A stretch of 9,154 nt of DNA from CALFCE01 sp964411665. GTDB lineage: Bacteria > Pseudomonadota > Gammaproteobacteria > Granulosicoccales > Granulosicoccaceae. The DNA is taken from the NCBI GenBank assembly GCA_964411665.1, contig CAYPMR010000112.1, forward strand, positions 1 to 9,154. Reading direction: 5' to 3'. The notes beneath the pieces are model-generated. The model ran no database searches. It saw only the letters and a list, made by a program, of their open reading frames with translations, and was not told the origin of the DNA. A program made the translations under genes and the position numbers. Positions 1 to 5,857 of this stretch are shown piece after piece (positions within the stretch are counted from its first letter, which is position 1; each line of letters starts with the position of its first letter).

Positions 1-61
1 ATTCAACACGCCAATGACGATACGATGCCGGATCAACCTGAAAATCTATGTGATGCGTCAA
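1..61 (-). CDS. boxC: 2,3-epoxybenzoyl-CoA dihydrolase BoxC, N-terminal 20 codons only
   Basis: The gene runs off the left edge; only its first 20 codons are here. The visible peptide contains IDFQVDPASYRHWRVE. From memory this matches the conserved opening of BoxC proteins (VDF-x-TDP-x-x-YRHW-x-L). BoxC is a crotonase-related cytoplasmic enzyme that opens the ring of 2,3-epoxybenzoyl-CoA to 3,4-dehydroadipyl-CoA semialdehyde plus formate. The start is taken as TTG at 59-61, because AAAGGAG (70-76) sits 8 nt upstream. The in-frame GTG at 68-70 overlaps that Shine-Dalgarno and is unsuitable, and no ATG is available nearby. A benzoate-CoA ligase gene 2.1 kb upstream on the same strand supports the call. 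With only 20 residues visible, family membership is likely but not proven. Confidence 0.7.
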   Translation of the reverse strand, partial: MTHHIDFQVDPASYRHWRVE

Positions 62-69
62 AGTTGACA

Positions 70-76
70 CTCCTTT
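70..76 (-). promoter_or_regulatory. Shine-Dalgarno of boxC, fixes a TTG start
   Basis: AAAGGAG on the minus strand lies 8 nt before the TTG at 59-61, with no competing ATG or well-placed GTG. It is the main reason for choosing a TTG start. Confidence 0.65.
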
Positions 77-207
77 ATAGAGAAAAAACTACGCAGACAA
101 GCATGCTACAGCGGGCATTTGTGTTACTGGATTTTACGGCTGGAAGCAGCATAGAAAAAATACTGGCAGCTGTAATTAGCATTTTATTGCCAATTTTGAA
201 TTTAAAT

Positions 208-236
208 ATTATTTGGTTACGATTGAAAAAACACAA
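208..236 (-). promoter_or_regulatory. Candidate sigma70 promoter for boxC
   Basis: Minus-strand TTGTGT (231-236) and AATAAT (208-213) are separated by exactly 17 nt. This would give a leader of about 140 nt before the boxC TTG. A perfect TATAAT also occurs at 258-263, but it has no reasonable -35 at 16-18 nt. Such AT-rich DNA produces promoter-like matches by chance, so confidence is low. Confidence 0.3.
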
Positions 237-402
237 ATTGTTCGGCTGTTTCCTTATATTATAACCATTAAGCGCAAACACATAGTTAATCTCTGAGTTA
301 TCAACAGATGAATCGGCAATAGATGTCGCTTAACAGCTGCCTATATTGGCACTATATAGCCAAATTAAGAGTGAGTGCTACTGCTCATAAAATATCAGGC
401 TC

Positions 403-909
403 CTAGGGAGACGTAATCGTATCGAACAGTGCCTGGCTGGCAAAAATATTACCGGTCCTTGTATAGCTGAATAAACCACTTGGTGACTGCACATACCCTA
501 CTTCATCTCGGTACTTGCATTGATGTGATTTGCAGACATCGGCAAATTCACCCACAGCAATTACGTCGCCTATATCTTCAAGTTCCTGCAAAGCTTCATT
601 CAACAAAGCTACACGTTTTATTGCTTGTGGGTATGTCGACAGGATATCCAAAGCATCAGATTTTAATATATTGTATTTACTGTTCTTTGTTGAAACTGCT
701 GCGTAAAGCAATCGGATTAGAGTCGCCCGTTCTTTTTTTTTGGCAGATTGAGGACTATTGATTTCAAGTAAGATTCCGTTTTTATCGGTTATGGCAACAT
801 CATTGGTGAGAGAGCTTGAATTGTCCGCATGAACATTGACAGAAATCAGATTTACCAACAGACAAAACGAACAAAAAGCAACGCATGAAAAGAGTCGTAT
901 ATTCATCAT
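403..909 (-). CDS. Hypothetical secreted protein, 168 aa
   Basis: I do not recognise this family. The start is taken at the first of two consecutive ATG codons (907-909, then 904-906); a TTG at 913-915 is also in frame. No strong Shine-Dalgarno is visible. Residues 1-28 form a classic signal peptide: a short basic start, a Cys-rich hydrophobic core with CSFC at 13-16, and a likely cleavage after VHA. No lipobox is seen. The mature part has a Lys-rich patch (KKKER, 57-61), a mostly helical middle (about 62-125) and a C-x4-C pair (Cys126, Cys131) that could form a disulfide. The gene begins 8 nt after the DUF309 stop, so it is probably the last gene of the ligase operon. A 9-base A homopolymer lies within the coding sequence. 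The product is presumably periplasmic; its function is unknown. Confidence 0.7.
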   Translation of the reverse strand: MMNIRLFSCVAFCSFCLLVNLISVNVHADNSSSLTNDVAITDKNGILLEINSPQSAKKKERATLIRLLYAAVSTKNSKYNILKSDALDILSTYPQAIKRVALLNEALQELEDIGDVIAVGEFADVCKSHQCKYRDEVGYVQSPSGLFSYTRTGNIFASQALFDTITSP

Positions 910-917
910 GAGCAATA

Positions 918-1307
918 CTATTCAAACATACCTGCAGGCTTACGCCGTTCTGCCTCGTCACGTAATTGATCAGCTTGCAGATCCAGTCGCTTGGCAGCGT
1001 TCATTCGACCCATCTTCCTTTTCAATCCTGCATTTGCGCGTTGTATGATGGATTGTACATAGAGTTTTTCAGCTGAATTGGGAGGACAAGCCAACCACAC
1101 GGATTCCATTACCTCATGTGATTCCCAGTAAAATTCCTCTTGCAGAAATGCTATCGCGTAATTCCAGGCCTGGGTGTTTTGCATTCGCGTAAGAGCCACG
1201 CCTTCTGCAGTTGATTTAATCTCATCAAACAACCCTTCAGCATGTCGCGCGTTTTGACCAGGCACATGAGGATAGGCCGGACGCCAGGAATACATATCAT
1301 CTGCCAT
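918..1307 (-). CDS. DUF309 family protein
   Basis: This is a 129-aa soluble, helical protein. The diagnostic DUF309 signature is WESHEVMESVW at residues 61-71, with the invariant HE and a following Trp. It is followed by the helix KLYVQSIIQRANAGLKRKMG (81-100), matching the family pattern of F-x-(E/W)-x-HE-x-x-E-x-x-W then an Ile/Gln-rich helix. The biochemical function of DUF309 is not established. The start chosen is ATG at 1305-1307, 9 nt after the hydrolase stop (1317-1319); a TTG at 1311-1313 is in frame, and ATG at 1293-1295 is a later alternative. No strong Shine-Dalgarno is visible, so translation may depend on coupling with the hydrolase gene. Sitting between catabolic genes, it is a candidate accessory factor for aromatic acid degradation, which is inference. 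Confidence 0.85.
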   Translation of the reverse strand: MADDMYSWRPAYPHVPGQNARHAEGLFDEIKSTAEGVALTRMQNTQAWNYAIAFLQEEFYWESHEVMESVWLACPPNSAEKLYVQSIIQRANAGLKRKMGRMNAAKRLDLQADQLRDEAERRKPAGMFE

Positions 1308-1316
1308 AACCAACCA

Positions 1317-2195
1317 CTAAGACTTAATAGGACTAGAATGGAGCCCGCTAGGCTGATTCTCTATATGTATTAGCCTCGCAATAAATTTTTCAATATTGGC
1401 CAGGCATTGTTCGGGTTGTTCCAGATGAGGGGAATGCTTGCAGTTGTCTATAAGGCAACGTTCAACAGGTGCGTAGATGCGTTCTTCAATTTCATTTATC
1501 TGCGCGATACTGCCATATTGATCCTGCTCTCCCTGCATAGCTAGTACAGGCACTCTTATATGATCGATGGCATCTGCTACATTCCATTGCTTGAATTCAG
1601 GTGCCAGCCACGCATCGTTCCATCCACGAAAGGCAACATCCACATGCTTATGATACTTGGCTAATCGACTCTTTAAATCACCCGTATCGTAGGCGAGCTT
1701 TGCGTCTGCAATGGCATCGAGTGCAAAAGACTCGGTAAAAAAATGTGGTGCTATCAGTACCAAACCTCTTACTCGATGATCCTCGACAAAACCGGCATTA
1801 ATCGCTGCGATACTGGCACCATCAGAATGGCCTATCAAAACACACTTATCAATACCAACAGCGTCTAATACCTGTGGCAATACATCCATCGCCTCGCGTG
1901 TCATGTAGTCAAGTGGCCGTGGCAAAGAACAAGGATCCGAGTTTCCGTATCCGGCTCTGGAAAAGAGAAAAACACCACAGCCGGTCGCTGCCTGCAATTT
2001 CTGTGGAAAATCGCGCCAGAGTTTTACGCTACCCAAACCTTCGTGAAGCAATACCAATGTTAACTGTTCGGACGGTGCAGGTCCGATAGCAGTGCACTCG
2101 AGTTGTAGAGCGTTAACCTCTATGAAATCTGTATCGACGCTCTCGCTGGACGTATTCTCATTGACAGCCACAAATGACCACGGAAACGCCTTCAT
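1317..2195 (-). CDS. Alpha/beta hydrolase linked to benzoate-CoA ligase
   Basis: This 292-aa cytoplasmic protein has the alpha/beta-hydrolase fold. The oxyanion-loop motif HEGLGS is at 51-56. The nucleophile elbow GHSDG (122-126) supplies Ser124. The probable acid is Asp225 in GEQDQYG, and His254 in CKHSPHLEQPE (252-262) completes the triad. A cap region of about residues 150-210 is Trp-rich. Its ATG overlaps the ligase TGA in an ATGA arrangement (2192-2195), a strong sign of translational coupling. Family membership alone does not fix the substrate. It could be a thioesterase recycling a CoA intermediate, an enol-lactone hydrolase, or an esterase releasing the aromatic acid. The first 28 or so residues form a poorly conserved-looking extension before the core fold. 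Confidence 0.85.
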   Translation of the reverse strand: MKAFPWSFVAVNENTSSESVDTDFIEVNALQLECTAIGPAPSEQLTLVLLHEGLGSVKLWRDFPQKLQAATGCGVFLFSRAGYGNSDPCSLPRPLDYMTREAMDVLPQVLDAVGIDKCVLIGHSDGASIAAINAGFVEDHRVRGLVLIAPHFFTESFALDAIADAKLAYDTGDLKSRLAKYHKHVDVAFRGWNDAWLAPEFKQWNVADAIDHIRVPVLAMQGEQDQYGSIAQINEIEERIYAPVERCLIDNCKHSPHLEQPEQCLANIEKFIARLIHIENQPSGLHSSPIKS

Positions 2196-3727
2196 GCAGG
2201 CTCTCGTAATTTGAAACGTTGTATTTTACCCGTAGCGGTTTTCGGTAGGTCCTCAACAATTTCTATCCAGCGAGGGTATTTCCATTTACCAATCTTTTCT
2301 TTGACATGTTCTTTTAACGTTGACTCCAAATCATTTGTGTCAGCACCTTCTTTGACGACTACAAAGGCTTTGGGTTTTTCCAGATTTTCTTCGTCTCTTG
2401 CTGCGACTACCGCAGCTTCCAATATCGCTGGATGAGATTGTAAAGCCTGCTCTACTTCGAAAGGGCTGACCCAAATTCCAGACACCTTAAACATATCATC
2501 GGTACGCCCACAGTAAACATATCTGCCCTGCTGCGAAATCTCGTACTTATCACCGGTGCGCGTCCATTCACCTTCAAACGTGTTACGGGATTTATCGCGT
2601 TGATTCCAGTAACCGTCAGCAGATGAATCGCCCTTGACCAATAATTCACCAACAACACCGGGTTCAACATCCTCACCATTTTCGTCAACACATCGCAGAC
2701 TATAGCCAGGGACGGCAGTACCTGATGTGCCGTATTTAATATCACCTGGCTTGTTTGACAGAAAAATATGCAGCATTTCGGTGGTACCAACACCATCAAG
2801 AATGTCTACTCCCATGGTTTCCTGCCAGGCATTACCAATGGCAGCAGGTAGTGCCTCACCAGCTGAGACACACATTCGCAGTTTATTTGGATTTGCTTTA
2901 CGTGAATCAAGCAACGCAACAGTAGCGGCATAAAGCGTGGGTACACCATAGAAAATCGTTGGATGTTCATTCTCGATAATATCGAGCACTACATCCGGTG
3001 TCGGCCTGCCATTAAACAGTATCGTTGTCGCACCAACAGACATCGGAAATGTCATCGCATTACCGAGACCATAGGCAAAGAAAATTTTCGCAGCGGAATA
3101 GACAACATCTTCTTCACGTATGCCCAAAACCTGCGCGCCATAGGTCTGGGCTGTTGCACGCAGTGCACCATGCACGTGACGCACACCTTTTGGTTGGCCG
3201 GTGGATCCTGATGAATATAACCAGAAAGCGCACTCATCTGCACTAACCTCAACAGCATCCAATTCCACGGCGTCATGCATAAATTCTTCATAGCTGGTGG
3301 TATCAACAGCCGTATCATCACCGATGACAATAATTTTTCGCAGATAAGGATTAGAACGTGCTGCCGATTCACACACAGCCCATAATTGCTCGGATACAAT
3401 CAGACAAACTGCGCGACTGTCACGAAATATCGCATCGTAGACATCCCCGGAGAGAAGTGTATTTATTGCAACCGGAATGACGCCCGCCTTTAGTGCTCCC
3501 CAAAAGATTTCAGGGTATTCGATCTGATCAAGAACAAGACAGGCTATTCGCTCTTCTCTACGAATATCAGCTCTTTGCAGAGCACCGGCAAACTGCGCAG
3601 AGCGATGGACAAGTTCCGCATAGCTTATTGAACGTTTGTCACCACCGTACTCCCGGAAAACTGTTTTTGCACCACGCCCCTCTTTCAGGTGTCGATCTAA
3701 AAACCAGTCAGCTGCGTTTTCATTCAT
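2192..3727 (-). CDS. bclA: Benzoate-CoA ligase family protein
   Basis: This 511-aa adenylate-forming enzyme activates an aromatic carboxylate to its CoA thioester through an acyl-AMP intermediate. The ANL motifs appear in order: P-loop YSSGSTGQPKG (171-181), A5 DGVGTTE (311-317), A7 TGDKYE (391-396), hinge region GRTDDMFKVSGIWVSP (407-422) and A10 PKTATGKIQR (496-505) with catalytic Lys501. The stretch KIFFAYGLGN (214-223) is characteristic of benzoate-CoA ligases, and the length matches the family. The start is ATG at 3725-3727, preceded by GGGGGAG with 7-nt spacing; a GTG six codons upstream lies inside the Shine-Dalgarno region. It lies 112 nt after dctM and overlaps the next gene by 4 nt. 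The A10 lysine sits in a PxxxxGK context, which is subject to regulatory acetylation in related ligases. Benzoate is the likeliest substrate; hydroxy- or aminobenzoates are possible. Confidence 0.9.
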   Translation of the reverse strand: MNENAADWFLDRHLKEGRGAKTVFREYGGDKRSISYAELVHRSAQFAGALQRADIRREERIACLVLDQIEYPEIFWGALKAGVIPVAINTLLSGDVYDAIFRDSRAVCLIVSEQLWAVCESAARSNPYLRKIIVIGDDTAVDTTSYEEFMHDAVELDAVEVSADECAFWLYSSGSTGQPKGVRHVHGALRATAQTYGAQVLGIREEDVVYSAAKIFFAYGLGNAMTFPMSVGATTILFNGRPTPDVVLDIIENEHPTIFYGVPTLYAATVALLDSRKANPNKLRMCVSAGEALPAAIGNAWQETMGVDILDGVGTTEMLHIFLSNKPGDIKYGTSGTAVPGYSLRCVDENGEDVEPGVVGELLVKGDSSADGYWNQRDKSRNTFEGEWTRTGDKYEISQQGRYVYCGRTDDMFKVSGIWVSPFEVEQALQSHPAILEAAVVAARDEENLEKPKAFVVVKEGADTNDLESTLKEHVKEKIGKWKYPRWIEIVEDLPKTATGKIQRFKLREPA

Positions 3728-3794
3728 TGCTAGTCTCCCCCACACAATGCAAAGTCAGCAAAGAGTTAACAGTGATCGCTGATCGTGCACGTGA

Positions 3795-3825
3795 ATTACT
3801 TTCAGGCTTCTCTTTTCAATGTCAA
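3795..3825 (-). promoter_or_regulatory. Possible internal promoter before the ligase gene
   Basis: A perfect TTGACA lies at 3820-3825 on the minus strand, in the 112-bp gap between dctM and the ligase. The best -10 match is AGTAAT at 3795-3800, but the 19-nt spacing is long; at 17 nt the hexamer is only AAAGTA. The gap has no clear terminator. It may allow ligase expression independent of the transporter. Confidence 0.25.
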
Positions 3826-3839
3826 TGCAGACTTTAATC

Positions 3840-5153
3840 TTACTTTATAAGAAAAAGTGTAATTGCCGGAAACAGAACCAGTATCACTACTCTGACAATA
3901 TCAGAAGCAACAAAATATAAAACGGATTTGTAGGTTTCAAGTACAGGTGTGTCAGAATCCATCGTATTAATGATCAGCAGATTCATACCAACAGGTGGTG
4001 TAATCAAACCAACCTCGACCACAATCAGCACCAAAATGCCAAACCAGATCGCCAGATGTTCCGTTGTCATACCAAAATCAAGGCCGGATATAACAGGAAA
4101 GAAGATCGGTATGGTCAACAATATCATCGACAGACTATCCATTAGACAGCCAAATACCAGGTAGAACACCAGCATTAATGTAAGAATCATCCAGGGATTA
4201 AGCCCCTGGCTAACAACAAAATTAGACAGCTCCTGAGGGACTTGTGTAAAAGCCAGGAACCCGTTGTAGAAAGCAGCGCCCAATATAATAAAAAATATCA
4301 TCGCAGTTGAACGAGCGGTCACCATGTAACTCTCAACCAACGACCTGCGGTTAAGACCGCCATTTAGCCAGGCTATCAATCCAGTGCCTGCAGCACCAAC
4401 AGCCGCGCCTTCCGTTGGCGTAAACCAACCGAGATAAATGCCGCCTACCACAAGGCTAAAGACAAGGATCACGGGCCAGACTTTCGCCAGGGCCTTCCAT
4501 CTTTCATGCATTGGTACTGCGGGACGAGTGCCTGCAGAATTGGGATTCACGCGAACATATATGGATATCGCGATCACGTATCCCAAGGCAGCCAGCAGAC
4601 CAGGCACAAATGCGGCGAGAAACAACTTGGCTATGTTTTGTTCGGTCAATATCGCATAAATAACAAGCACGACAGACGGCGGTATTAATATACCCAGTGT
4701 TCCACCTGCCGCAAGTGTTGCAGTCGAAAACCCACCCGCATAGCCATATTGACGCAGCTCTGGCAAAGCAACACGGCCCATGGTCGCTGCAGTAGCTAAA
4801 GAAGAACCGCAGATTGAACCGAATCCGGCACAAGCACCTATAGCTGCCATCGCAACACCGCCCTTGCGATGACCCAAAAAACTTTCAGCAGCTTTAAATA
4901 ATGCGCTGGACATACCTCCCAGTGTGGCGAAATGTCCCATCAACAAGAACATCGGAACAATTGACAATGAGTAGCTGGAGAACGTTGTGAAGGTTTCGCT
5001 TTTAAGACGCGCAAGAGCGATATTGAAACTGCCAGTCACAAAATACAAACCGAATAATCCCACGATGAACATCGCCAGACCAATCGGCATACGAATAAAT
5101 ATCAACAACAGCAGAGCCGGGAAAGACAGGAAACCGATTTCAAGATTGCTCAA
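3840..5153 (-). CDS. dctM: TRAP transporter large permease DctM
   Basis: This 437-aa inner-membrane protein is the ion-coupled transport subunit of a TRAP system. It is hydrophobic throughout, with about a dozen membrane segments. Family signatures include GFGSICGSSLATAATMG (110-126), PELRQYGYAGGFSTATLAAG (131-150), GTLGILIPPS (151-160), GCLMDSLSMILLTIP (335-349) and EVGLITPPVGMN (380-391). The start is TTG at 5151-5153, overlapping the dctQ TGA. It is supported by GGGAG (5161-5165) at 7-nt spacing, and the next in-frame ATG is 21 codons downstream, inside the first membrane helix. Overlap with dctQ implies coupled synthesis of the two membrane subunits. Confidence 0.95.
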   Translation of the reverse strand: MSNLEIGFLSFPALLLLIFIRMPIGLAMFIVGLFGLYFVTGSFNIALARLKSETFTTFSSYSLSIVPMFLLMGHFATLGGMSSALFKAAESFLGHRKGGVAMAAIGACAGFGSICGSSLATAATMGRVALPELRQYGYAGGFSTATLAAGGTLGILIPPSVVLVIYAILTEQNIAKLFLAAFVPGLLAALGYVIAISIYVRVNPNSAGTRPAVPMHERWKALAKVWPVILVFSLVVGGIYLGWFTPTEGAAVGAAGTGLIAWLNGGLNRRSLVESYMVTARSTAMIFFIILGAAFYNGFLAFTQVPQELSNFVVSQGLNPWMILTLMLVFYLVFGCLMDSLSMILLTIPIFFPVISGLDFGMTTEHLAIWFGILVLIVVEVGLITPPVGMNLLIINTMDSDTPVLETYKSVLYFVASDIVRVVILVLFPAITLFLIK

Positions 5154-5746
5154 GAATCCACTCCCAAACCCTTGCGCACCAAATTGCGCATAACAAACAT
5201 CTCAGTCACCCTGACCAATGCCATATAGACACCAGCGACTGCCGCAACGATGGCAGCTAACAGGCTGGCAGCATAGGACCACCAGACAGGGAACTGCAAT
5301 AGGAAGGTGGTCTCGCCGTAACGGCGCTTGGATGCCATACCCTCATACAACTGCAGAGCAATCACAACCAACACGATAGCAAACACACATTCTATGACTG
5401 CACCAAGAATACGACTCGCACGTTCTGGCAGTCGCGCTGTAAATATATCAACAGTGGCGTGACCGGATGTAACCTGGCAAAGCGGGAGAAAAGCAAAAAT
5501 CGCGAATGCTATGCCTGCTTCGATGAGCTCAAAATCCCCATTAACAGGGCCGACACCCAGCGCCAAAGCGGCAGCGGCGAACTCAGGGAAAATATTATCA
5601 ATGGGGCCGTGTAATAGAGTGTTGAGCGCTCTGCCGATCACGGAGACACATACAAGCAGGATCAGGAGCGTTAACACTATACCGCCGAGCAAAGCCATGA
5701 ATCTGCTTACCGACAATGCAAAACGGTGAATGGAATTGTCGGCCAT
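5150..5746 (-). CDS. dctQ: TRAP transporter small permease DctQ
   Basis: This 198-aa protein is the four-helix small membrane subunit that pairs with DctM. Predicted helices lie at about 17-37, 75-95, 113-134 and 154-177. The family hallmark between helices 3 and 4 is present as GETTFLLQFPVWWSY (144-158), and GHATVDIF (95-102) follows helix 2. The segment between helices 1 and 2 (about 41-74, including GPVNGDFELIEAG) is longer than in compact DctQ proteins and may mark a subgroup. ATG at 5744-5746 has no evident Shine-Dalgarno, unlike its neighbours. The gene follows dctP after 111 nt containing a terminator-like hairpin, so it is probably expressed at a lower level than the binding protein. 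Confidence 0.93.
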   Translation of the reverse strand: MADNSIHRFALSVSRFMALLGGIVLTLLILLVCVSVIGRALNTLLHGPIDNIFPEFAAAALALGVGPVNGDFELIEAGIAFAIFAFLPLCQVTSGHATVDIFTARLPERASRILGAVIECVFAIVLVVIALQLYEGMASKRRYGETTFLLQFPVWWSYAASLLAAIVAAVAGVYMALVRVTEMFVMRNLVRKGLGVDS

Positions 5747-5782
5747 TGGTGTTGGATTAGTTATCAGGCTATCAGCCCAACC

Positions 5783-5838
5783 GCGAAAAAGGACGCCCGA
5801 CTCACCGATTTGGCCAGGCTGATCAGGCGTCTTTTACA
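5783..5838 (-). terminator. Attenuator-like hairpin between dctP and dctQ
   Basis: On the minus strand, arms GACGCC (5826-5831) and GGCGTC (5792-5797) are separated by 28 nt. They are flanked by AAAA before the stem and CTTTTT after it, so a U-tract follows the hairpin in the direction of transcription. The flanking A and T runs can extend the stem. The long loop weakens it as a full terminator. It fits a partial terminator or mRNA-stabilising stem that lets the binding protein be made in excess over the permease. Confidence 0.5.
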
Positions 5839-5857
5839 TCGATAATTGTCCAGAATA

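Larger units (their letters stand above)
62..402 (-). other. AT-rich intergenic leader upstream of boxC
   Basis: This 340-bp gap separates the secreted-protein gene from boxC. It is clearly more AT-rich than the flanking genes. Neither strand has an ORF with a recognisable product or a good ribosome binding site. It contains two candidate -10 boxes, an Ile/Asn/Lys-rich stretch open in several frames, and a weak hairpin (TTGGC 346-350 and GCCAA 359-363). The most likely role is a separate promoter and untranslated leader for boxC. No convincing terminator is seen after the upstream gene, so readthrough is also possible. Confidence 0.5.

Noticed and set aside
1..264. Plus-strand open frame from the left edge
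   Set aside because: No recognisable product, no good ribosome binding site, and it overlaps the well-supported minus-strand boxC start and its AT-rich leader.
75..281. 68-codon minus-strand frame ending in TAA at the boxC Shine-Dalgarno, a possible coupled leader peptide
   Set aside because: It begins with GTG, has no Shine-Dalgarno, and its Asn/Ile/Lys-rich composition is what random AT-rich DNA gives. The placement of its stop is suggestive but not enough.
165..341. Inverted pair GGCAGCTGT (165-173) and ACAGCTGCC (333-341)
   Set aside because: Half of the motif is the self-palindrome CAGCTG, and the copies are 160 nt apart in a gap, so chance is sufficient.
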